Part shown: positions 1 through 4,439 of the stretch, piece after piece
Position numbering within the stretch: position 1 is the first letter of the stretch
Layout: the number at the start of each line of letters is the position of its first letter
NCBI GenBank assembly: GCA_964485515.1
Contig: CAZALT010000208.1
Span: 1-5,333 of the forward strand
Origin: CAZALT01 sp964485515
GTDB taxonomy: Bacteria; Actinomycetota; Acidimicrobiia; Acidimicrobiales; Acidimicrobilacustridaceae
Reading direction: 5' to 3'
DNA: 5,333 bases
The notes under the pieces: model-generated
Seen by the model: the letters and a program-made list of their open reading frames with translations, nothing else
Database searches by the model: none
What the model was told of the DNA's origin: nothing
Position numbers and translations under genes: made by a program

Positions 1-13
1 CCGCCCGAGCGGC

Positions 14-19
14 GGGGAG
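14..19 (+). promoter_or_regulatory. Shine-Dalgarno site of first SDR
   Basis: GGGGAG lies 7 nt before the GTG at 27 and supports that codon as the start, placing TGGSSGIG at the usual distance from the N-terminus. Confidence 0.6.
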
Positions 20-26
20 CGGACGG

Positions 27-800
27 GTGGAGAGCGGGCAACTCGACGACTTCGCCGGGAAGGTGGCGCTCGTGACGGGAGGGTCGTCGGGCATCGGCCG
101 GGCATCGGCCGAGCTCCTCGCCGCCCGGGGGGCGTCGGTCGTCGTCGCCGACCTCGACGATGTACATGGCCCCGAGGTCGTCGCCACCATCCGTGCATCG
201 GGTGGCCAGGCAGAGTTCGTGCGCACCGACGTCACCGATCCGGACCAGGTGCGGACGATGGTCGGCGTCGCCGTGGAGACCTACGGCCGGCTCGACTACG
301 CCGTGAACAACGCGGGCATGCCCGGCACCTACCTGCCGCTGCTGGAGCAGAGGCTCGACGAGTGGCGTCGGGTGATCGACGTCAACCTGACGAGCATGTT
401 CATCTGCGTGCAGGCCGAGATCGAAGCCATGGACGACGTCGGCGCCGGTTCCATCGTCAACATCTCGTCCGCCGCTGGTCTCATGGGGTTCGCCAACCTG
501 CCGGCCTACGTGGCGAGCAAGCACGGGGTCATCGGGTTCACGAAGTCGGTGGCCCTCGAGTACGCCCGAGCCGGCATCCGCGTGAACGCCGTGTGCCCGG
601 GCAACATTCGGACGCAGATGCTCGAGGGCTTCACCGGCGGCAACGAGGACGCGCTCCTCGGCATGGGGAAGATGACGCCGATCGGTCGACTCGGCACCCC
701 CGAGGAGATCGCCGAGGCGGTCGTGTGGCTGTGCTCGGACGCCGCCCGCTACGTGACTGGTCACGCCCTCGCCGTGGACGGCGGCGTCCTCGCCACCTGA
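27..800 (+). CDS. Classical SDR oxidoreductase, NAD(H)-type (first of tandem pair)
   Basis: A 257-residue cytosolic short-chain dehydrogenase/reductase, predicted to interconvert an alcohol and a ketone or aldehyde with a nicotinamide cofactor. Seen in the sequence: glycine-rich TGGSSGIG at residues 17-24; Asp42 at the end of beta-2, an acidic residue that in this family favours NAD(H) over NADP(H); NNAG at 94-97; Asn120; and a catalytic Ser148, Tyr161, Lys165 set (YxxxK, Ser 13 residues before Tyr). A PG motif (191-192) and a C-terminal VDGG follow, and the length is normal for the family. The GTG start at 27 is supported by GGGGAG at 14-19 with a 7-nt spacer; only 26 bases lie upstream, so the promoter is outside the window. 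It is followed by a palindromic repeat and a second SDR on the same strand, probably co-transcribed. The substrate cannot be named; many classical SDRs look like this. Confidence 0.93.
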   Translation: MESGQLDDFAGKVALVTGGSSGIGRASAELLAARGASVVVADLDDVHGPEVVATIRASGGQAEFVRTDVTDPDQVRTMVGVAVETYGRLDYAVNNAGMPGTYLPLLEQRLDEWRRVIDVNLTSMFICVQAEIEAMDDVGAGSIVNISSAAGLMGFANLPAYVASKHGVIGFTKSVALEYARAGIRVNAVCPGNIRTQMLEGFTGGNEDALLGMGKMTPIGRLGTPEEIAEAVVWLCSDAARYVTGHALAVDGGVLAT

Positions 801-805
801 CACTG

Positions 806-858
806 CCGAAATTGCGTTTGGCGTCGTCGCAGAGCGACGGCGACGAACGCCAGAACGG
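806..858. repeat. Imperfect palindromic repeat, copy 1
   Basis: A 53-bp hairpin unit: a 25-nt left arm (806-830, beginning CCGAAATTGCGTTTGGCGTC), a 3-nt AGA loop (831-833) and a 25-nt right arm (834-858, ending CGCCAGAACGG). By hand pairing, 18 Watson-Crick and 2 G-U pairs form over the 25 positions, with the nine positions next to the loop all paired. It begins 5 bp after the stop codon of the first SDR. Copy 2 (888-940) matches it at 49 of 53 positions. The size, symmetry and intergenic location resemble REP/BIME-type interspersed palindromes; no named family is assigned. In RNA it could stabilise the upstream message, cause partial termination, or be a processing site. No U-tract follows, so a standard intrinsic terminator is less likely. 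Confidence 0.8.
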
Positions 859-887
859 AACCGGTGGTGTGCTCGCCGCCAGAAAGA

Positions 888-940
888 CCGAAATTGCGTT
901 TGGCGTCGTTGGAGAGCGACGACGAGGAACGCCAGAACGG
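888..940. repeat. Imperfect palindromic repeat, copy 2
   Basis: Second copy of the 53-bp palindrome, in direct orientation, starting 82 bp after the start of copy 1. Left arm 888-912, AGA loop 913-915, right arm 916-940. It differs from copy 1 at four positions, two in each arm. Pairing is somewhat weaker: 16 Watson-Crick and 2 G-U pairs of 25. One change turns a G-U of copy 1 into T-A, one turns C-G into G-U, and two break pairs. The right arm ends at 940, directly against the AGGAGG ribosome binding site (941-946) of the second SDR, so folding of this RNA could influence its translation. Confidence 0.8.
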
Positions 941-946
941 AGGAGG
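941..946 (+). promoter_or_regulatory. Shine-Dalgarno site deciding the start of the second SDR
   Basis: A perfect AGGAGG 7 nt before ATG 954. It fixes the start there rather than at the in-frame GTG at 864, which would add 30 residues translated mostly from palindromic repeat DNA. Confidence 0.85.
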
Positions 947-953
947 AACACCG

Positions 954-1733
954 ATGGGGATCTTGGAAGGGCAGCGGGTCGTCGTCACCGGGGGTGCCTC
1001 GGGCATCGGCGCGGCGTCGGCCTCGCTGTTCGTCGCCGAAGGTGCGTCGGTCGTCATCATCGACATCGACGCCGAGCGCGGGCAGACCAAGGCCGACGAG
1101 CTCGGGGCGTCGTTCGTCGAGGCAAACGTCGCCGACGGCGAGGCGTTCGAAGCGGCTGCGCAAACCGCGGCCGCAAGGCTCGGCGGGGTCGACGGGTTGT
1201 TCAACAACGCGGGCATCGGCAACCTCAAGCGCCTGCACGAGTACACGGACAAGGAGTGGAAGGTCCTCGTCGACGTCAACCTCACCGGCACGTTCAACGG
1301 TCTTCGCTCGTTCATCCCCTTGCTCAAGGACGCCGGCGGTGGCGCCATCGTGCACATGGCATCCGTGTCGGGCGTCTGGCCCACCCGAGGGGAAGCGCCG
1401 TACTCGGCCGCCAAGGCCGGGGTGATCGCACTCACCAAGAGCGCCGCGCTCGAGTACGGCCGCGACAACATCCGGGTCAACGTCGTCTCGCCGGGCTTCA
1501 TCCGCACCGACCTCACCGAGTTCGCCTTCGGCAACCCGGCCTGGACCGATCCCATGGACGCCCGCATCCCCCTCGGCCGCACCGGCACCCCGGAGGACGT
1601 GGCGGGCGTCGCGGCGTTCCTCATGTCGGACTACAGCCGCTACGTCACCGGCCAGAACATCCTGGTCGACGGCGGCTCGGTTCTCCCGAGCGCCACGGTC
1701 GACCACCTCCTGAGCGAGCTGCTCGGGGAGTAG
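954..1733 (+). CDS. Classical SDR oxidoreductase, NAD(H)-type (second of tandem pair)
   Basis: A 259-residue cytosolic short-chain dehydrogenase/reductase, a paralogue-like neighbour of the SDR at 27-800. Seen: TGGASGIG at residues 12-19; acidic Asp37 and Asp39 after beta-2, suggesting NAD(H); NNAG at 84-87; Asn109; catalytic Ser137, Tyr150 and Lys154; an SPG motif after beta-6; and VDGG near residues 238-241. The C-terminus carries a short extra tail beyond VDGG (about 18 residues). The open frame extends upstream to GTG 864, but that stretch is repeat DNA, and ATG 954 has an ideal AGGAGG site, so 954 is preferred. The gene probably shares a transcript with the upstream SDR. The pair could act on successive or stereochemically different hydroxyl groups, but the substrate is unknown. 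Confidence 0.94.
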   Translation: MGILEGQRVVVTGGASGIGAASASLFVAEGASVVIIDIDAERGQTKADELGASFVEANVADGEAFEAAAQTAAARLGGVDGLFNNAGIGNLKRLHEYTDKEWKVLVDVNLTGTFNGLRSFIPLLKDAGGGAIVHMASVSGVWPTRGEAPYSAAKAGVIALTKSAALEYGRDNIRVNVVSPGFIRTDLTEFAFGNPAWTDPMDARIPLGRTGTPEDVAGVAAFLMSDYSRYVTGQNILVDGGSVLPSATVDHLLSELLGE

Positions 1734-1764
1734 TTGTCGGCTCCGAGACGAGTGGGCCGTCGAT

Positions 1765-1794
1765 CTCACGATCCGCCTGCCAGAACCTCGTGAG
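1765..1794 (+). terminator. Possible hairpin terminator after the SDR pair
   Basis: A perfect 7-bp inverted repeat, CTCACGA (1765-1771) and TCGTGAG (1788-1794), with a 16-nt loop, begins 31 bp after the stop codon of the second SDR. There is no T-tract, as is common for hairpins in GC-rich actinomycetes, so the role rests mainly on position. Confidence 0.35.
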
Positions 1795-1850
1795 TCGGGC
1801 AAGTTGCAAGGGGTCGTTGGCTGTGGCGAAGCCCGCCCGTCGGGGAGTCG

Positions 1851-1985
1851 TCAGAAGTCGTGCGACTCGGGGCCGAAGTCATTCCACTCGGGTGGATCGG
1901 GGTTGATCCGCGTGTTCAGGTCGCTCGGACCAGCGGCGCACCCCGGGTCGCGGGCGGTGATGCCCAGGCGTTCCGTCCGGCCAGA
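1851..1985 (-). pseudogene. Possible 3' gene remnant on minus strand
   Basis: Between an upstream TGA (1988-1986) and a TGA at 1853-1851 lies a 44-codon minus-strand frame with no ATG, GTG or TTG start. It has coding-like traits: 37 of 44 codons end in G or C, and its last residues, NPDPPEWNDFGPESHDF, look like a natural acidic/aromatic C-terminus rather than the Arg/Pro-rich output of shadow frames. I recognise no family. It may be the tail of a decayed or frameshifted gene whose body was lost, or a chance frame. Confidence 0.22.
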
Positions 1986-2117
1986 TCACCGCCGAACGGC
2001 CAGCATCCGGCGAACTGGCTGGGAAGACCCGGGTCATTCGGCGTATCTGTCCAGCCAGAACGGTTGCGGTCGGATGGGGTGGCTGCTCGTGACGTGCGCG
2101 GGTGGGTCGGCGTTCCG

Positions 2118-2123
2118 TACCAT
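2118..2123 (+). promoter_or_regulatory. -10 element of a probable leaderless promoter
   Basis: TACCAT fits the actinobacterial TAnnnT -10 pattern and ends 6 nt before the GTG at 2130. That spacing would place the transcription start on the start codon itself. There is no convincing Shine-Dalgarno sequence before that codon, consistent with leaderless translation. No clear -35 was found. Confidence 0.45.
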
Positions 2124-2129
2124 CCTGCG

Positions 2130-3350
2130 GTGACCACCACGCCCGTGGACGCGCGGCCGCGTGATTCCGACGAACCCGACGACGGTGGTGCGGTCGACGC
2201 GGTCGACGCGGTCGAGCCTGTACCGGAACCACGCCTGCGTGAGATCCGTGGACGGCGGGTCCTGCCCGGTCTGTGGTTCCCTGTCGCCGTTTTCGCCGCC
2301 TGGCGGATCGGCCAGCACCTCCTGCTCCACTTCGCCGGTGGCCGGAACGAGACGGCGTGGAGCTACGACGGTGAGCACTACCTCCGCATCCTCCACCACG
2401 GGTACTGGAACCCCCGTCCGTCGATGCCGAGCCACGCGTTCTTCCCCGGCCTGTCGTGGCTGGCCACGCCCGCCTACCAGCTGACGGGGTCCGATCTCTT
2501 CGCGGTCTACACCACCGTCACGCTCACGGGCCTGGCGGCGTTCATCTGCATCTGGGGTGTCACGAACGAGTGGCGTGATGAGCTCGTCGCTCGCCGGGCG
2601 GTGGTCCTGTTCGCCCTGTTCCCGTCGTCGATCTTCCTCTGGATGTTCTACTCCGAGGGGCTGTTCATCGCGCTCGGCGCAGGTGCGGTGTGGGCCGACA
2701 GGAAGGATCGCCGCTGGATCGCCGCCGTGTGCCTAGCAGCGATCTGCACTACCCGGAGCATCGGGATCTTCGTACCGGCGATCCTGGTGTTGGCGAGGAT
2801 CATCCGGATGCGTCGCATCGATCGCTGGGCGGTCACCTACGCGCTTGCCGCGCTCGTCGGCTTCGGCCTCGTGCTCCTCGCCATGTGGCACCAGATCGGC
2901 GATGCGTTCGCCTGGCTCCACGTGCAGGGCGACTGGGGACGATCGGTGGATTGGCCGTGGAGCTCGGTCATCCAGGGCTTCGACAACCTGTATCCCGATC
3001 CGAACACGATCATGGTCCCTGCGCTGGTCGCTCGGAACCTCGACCTGTGGTCGGTGCCGATCGTGCTGATCCCGATCTTCTACGCGGCGTTCAGTCGCAA
3101 GGACCGGTTCCCGATGGAGACGTGGATGCTCGGAGTCGGGCTCATCTTCTTGGGTCTGTGCTCGTCGGTGCTGGCCAGCTTCAACCGGTTCGTCTACGCC
3201 GACTGGGTCATCTTCCCGGTGTGGGCGTCGATCGCCGGGCGACTGCCGACGTGGGTTCGATGGATCGCGGCGGTGGTTCTCGGTGCGATCTCGGTGTGGA
3301 CGACGTGGCGTCTGCTCGATCGTCTCGCGGTCGAGCGCTTCATCGGTTAG
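2130..3350 (+). CDS. Multi-spanning membrane protein, PIG-V-like mannosyltransferase family
   Basis: A 406-residue integral membrane protein, likely a polyprenyl-phosphate-sugar-dependent glycosyltransferase of the GT-C fold acting on the outer face of the membrane. After a hydrophilic, acidic N-terminus (1-40, including a triple AVD/AVD/AVE repeat), a first hydrophobic segment lies at about 47-68. Then comes an extracytoplasmic-type loop with YDGEHYLRI (79-87) and HHGY, matching the Asp-containing W-D-x-x-H/Y-x-x-I-x-x-x-GY signature of PIG-V/Mannosyl_trans2-like proteins. An AFFPGLSW motif (103-110), an FPSSIF...YSE..F segment (164-179) and about eight further hydrophobic segments follow. 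GTG 2130 is chosen because the open frame upstream (from 1860) reads as non-protein-like sequence and because of the leaderless -10 at 2118. Donor and acceptor are unknown; it may decorate a lipid, glycan or protein. No functional link to the dehydrogenases is evident. Confidence 0.8.
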   Translation: MTTTPVDARPRDSDEPDDGGAVDAVDAVEPVPEPRLREIRGRRVLPGLWFPVAVFAAWRIGQHLLLHFAGGRNETAWSYDGEHYLRILHHGYWNPRPSMPSHAFFPGLSWLATPAYQLTGSDLFAVYTTVTLTGLAAFICIWGVTNEWRDELVARRAVVLFALFPSSIFLWMFYSEGLFIALGAGAVWADRKDRRWIAAVCLAAICTTRSIGIFVPAILVLARIIRMRRIDRWAVTYALAALVGFGLVLLAMWHQIGDAFAWLHVQGDWGRSVDWPWSSVIQGFDNLYPDPNTIMVPALVARNLDLWSVPIVLIPIFYAAFSRKDRFPMETWMLGVGLIFLGLCSSVLASFNRFVYADWVIFPVWASIAGRLPTWVRWIAAVVLGAISVWTTWRLLDRLAVERFIG

Positions 3351-3371
3351 TCCCCCCTCGATCGGTGGGGA
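3351..3371 (+). terminator. GC-rich stem-loop directly after membrane protein
   Basis: Starting on the base after the TAG stop, TCCCCCC (3351-3357) pairs with GG-T-GGGGA (3364-3371): seven pairs, one bulged T and a 6-nt TCGATC loop. No U-tract follows. The position supports transcript-end formation for the membrane protein gene. Confidence 0.45.
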
Positions 3372-3389
3372 AGAATGCGCGAGGCGCCA

Positions 3390-3430
3390 GGGTCACGGCG
3401 GCGGAGCGAAGCGACCGACGCGAGTGACCC
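3390..3430. terminator. Inverted repeat at convergent gene junction
   Basis: Perfect 7-bp arms GGGTCAC (3390-3396) and GTGACCC (3424-3430) enclose a 27-nt GC-rich loop that can pair further internally (GCGG with CCG/CGC). It lies 5 bp beyond the stop codon of the minus-strand gene and 39 bp beyond that of the plus-strand gene, so it could end transcription from either side, chiefly the minus strand. No U-tract is present. Confidence 0.4.
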
Positions 3431-3435
3431 CGAGA

Positions 3436-4239
3436 TCACCACAGTTGGTCGCAGTAGGTGTCGGTGCCGGCGATGGTGGGGATGAACGGTGCGACGTAGC
3501 TGACGGTTCCCAGCCCGCCTTCCTCCACCGCATCGGCGAACGTCCGGAACGCGTCGTAGTCGCCGCGGGGGTCGTCGTCGAGGAAGCACATGAGCAGCAT
3601 GCGCCGCTCCTGGTTCTTGTTCACCGGCTGGGTCACCGGAGCGTCGGGCGGCAGCGGGATCGCGGTGAGCGCACCGGTGAGCGCCCACGACGAATCGGCC
3701 ATGGCGGCGGGAACCGCAACCTCGCGCAGCCAGGCAGAGAAGGCCCGGGGCGCGGTGTCCTCGTTGCGGTCGACCATCACGGCGACGAAACCGCCCCAGT
3801 CGTGCTCCATGGCGAGGGGCAGCGGCACGCCGTCGTCGTCGCGGTTGGCCGACCACCGGTTGATGTACATCGCGGTGTGGACGTGGTCGCGCGCATCGAA
3901 CATGCGGTCGTTGGCGTGGAGCCACTTGACCTGCGTGCTGCCCCAGGCGATGGCGTCCTGCTCGAGACCCTTGAGGATCCAGTAGGTGGACAGGAACGAG
4001 CCGGAGCCGATGTCGTCGAGGAAGTCCGACTGCTCCGGGAAGCGGAGGTCCTTCAGGGGCTTGGTCGCCACCCAGCGCTTGCCGCCGAACCAGCCGGGTC
4101 CGATGAGGCAACCGGCGTAGAAGTGGTCGCGCTCGTACCAGCGGTGGTAGGCGGCCTCTTGCCCCTTGTGCGGTTCGACGAGCGTGAAGAGGGTGGCCCC
4201 CACGTCGATGCCGTCGTGCGCGATGTCTGGGTAGTCCAC
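3436..4239 (-). CDS. Conserved-looking hypothetical protein with EthD/dimeric alpha-beta barrel-like repeats
   Basis: A 267-residue soluble protein with no signal peptide or membrane segment. I do not recognise a named family. The N-terminal part (about 13-60) has a hydrophobic strand (GATLFTLVEP), then a helix with AYHRWYERDHFYAGC and a glycine-rich GPGWFGGKRWVA strand. This resembles the WY..EH segment of EthD-like ferredoxin-fold proteins. Residues 149-195 (strand FVAVMVD, helix AFSAWLREVAVPAAM) and 213-255 (strand MLLMCFLDDD, helix DAFRTFADAV, strand) look like further beta-alpha-beta units, so tandem ferredoxin-like domains are inferred. The GTG start at 4239 is supported by GGGGAG (4250-4245) with a 5-nt spacer. 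It is divergent from the aldehyde dehydrogenase and shares a promoter region with a KstR-like palindrome, suggesting joint control and a role in the same catabolic process. EthD-like proteins assist oxidative degradation or bind small ligands; the actual activity is unknown. Confidence 0.85.
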   Translation of the reverse strand: MDYPDIAHDGIDVGATLFTLVEPHKGQEAAYHRWYERDHFYAGCLIGPGWFGGKRWVATKPLKDLRFPEQSDFLDDIGSGSFLSTYWILKGLEQDAIAWGSTQVKWLHANDRMFDARDHVHTAMYINRWSANRDDDGVPLPLAMEHDWGGFVAVMVDRNEDTAPRAFSAWLREVAVPAAMADSSWALTGALTAIPLPPDAPVTQPVNKNQERRMLLMCFLDDDPRGDYDAFRTFADAVEEGGLGTVSYVAPFIPTIAGTDTYCDQLW

Positions 4240-4279
4240 GTGATCTCCCCTGTGTGGTGTCGATGCCGCCGGGTCGAGT

Positions 4280-4319
4280 CCCCGCGGCCCTCGGCTGCCC
4301 GTGCCGGCGGGTCGCGGGG
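4280..4319 (-). promoter_or_regulatory. Strong stem-loop in the leader of the minus-strand gene
   Basis: CCCCGCGGCCC (4280-4290) pairs with GGGTCGCGGGG (4309-4319): 11 pairs including one wobble. An inner CGGC (4292-4295) / GCCG (4303-4306) stem closes a 7-nt loop. If the minus promoter at 4352-4379 is right, this hairpin lies in a leader of roughly 105 nt, about 30 nt before the ribosome binding site. It may be a leader control element or simply GC-rich structure; it matches no riboswitch class I know. Confidence 0.35.
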
Positions 4320-4325
4320 TGGTCC

Positions 4326-4356
4326 TTGGTGCCCTGCGGGCGGTTCTGAGTACGCT
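4326..4356 (+). promoter_or_regulatory. Candidate promoter for aldehyde dehydrogenase
   Basis: TTGGTG (4326-4331) and TACGCT (4351-4356) are separated by 19 bp, slightly long for a sigma-70-type promoter. Transcription would begin near 4363, just before the palindrome at 4365-4378, leaving a leader of about 77 nt. The -10 fits TAnnnT; the -35 is weaker evidence. Confidence 0.4.
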
Positions 4357-4379
4357 AGCCGGACGAGAACGTGTTCCAA
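4352..4379 (-). promoter_or_regulatory. Candidate promoter for the divergent hypothetical gene
   Basis: Read on the minus strand, TTGGAA (4379-4374), a 16-bp spacer and TAGCGT (4357-4352) match TTGnnn/TAnnnT. Its -10 overlaps the -10 of the opposing promoter, and the spacer and -35 are covered by the palindrome at 4365-4378. Confidence 0.45.
4365..4378. promoter_or_regulatory. KstR-like operator palindrome
   Basis: GAGAACGTGTTCCA contains the symmetric core GAAC-GT-GTTC. It matches seven of the eight fixed bases of the published mycobacterial KstR consensus TnnAACnnGTTnnA; only the first T is G. KstR is the TetR-family repressor of cholesterol catabolism genes. The site sits just after the predicted plus-strand start point and over the spacer and -35 of the minus-strand promoter, which suits repression of both divergent genes. 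Another TetR-type regulator with a similar half-site is also possible. Confidence 0.55.
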
Positions 4380-4439
4380 TTTCCGAGCGGTGCGCCTGAA
4401 CCCGGCGCCGACCTCGGGCCGAACCGAAAAGGTTGCTGC

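Larger units (their letters stand above)
1734..2129. other. Intergenic region without an intact gene; possible minus-strand remnant
   Basis: About 396 bp between the second SDR and the membrane protein. Plus-strand frames crossing it give arginine/proline/glycine-rich translations with no recognisable motif, so they are taken as non-coding. It contains the hairpin at 1765-1794, a coding-like minus-strand stretch (1851-1985) treated separately, and a TACCAT -10 candidate at its right end. No tRNA-like cloverleaf, long repeat or insertion sequence end was seen. Confidence 0.6.

Noticed and set aside
89..110. 11-bp tandem duplication GGGCATCGGCC inside the first SDR
   Set aside because: It encodes the normal glycine-rich cofactor loop and following helix in different frames, so it is most likely chance in GC-rich DNA.
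806..940. CRISPR array
   Set aside because: Only two copies, each a long 53-bp palindrome with a 29-bp gap; no further repeats or cas genes.
362..1906. 514-codon plus-strand open frame across both SDRs
   Set aside because: Arg/Gly-rich translation overlapping two genes with complete SDR motifs; a shadow frame of GC-rich coding DNA.
1894..1909. GGATC/GATCC small hairpin
   Set aside because: Only 5 bp of stem, expected by chance and inside the possible coding remnant.
1860..2129. N-terminal extension of the membrane protein from the upstream GTG
   Set aside because: The extra 90 residues look non-coding, and a leaderless -10 sits 6 nt before GTG 2130.
4365..4378. Actinobacterial LexA/SOS box
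   Set aside because: The SOS box has GAAC and GTTC separated by four bases; here only two separate them, as in KstR-type sites.
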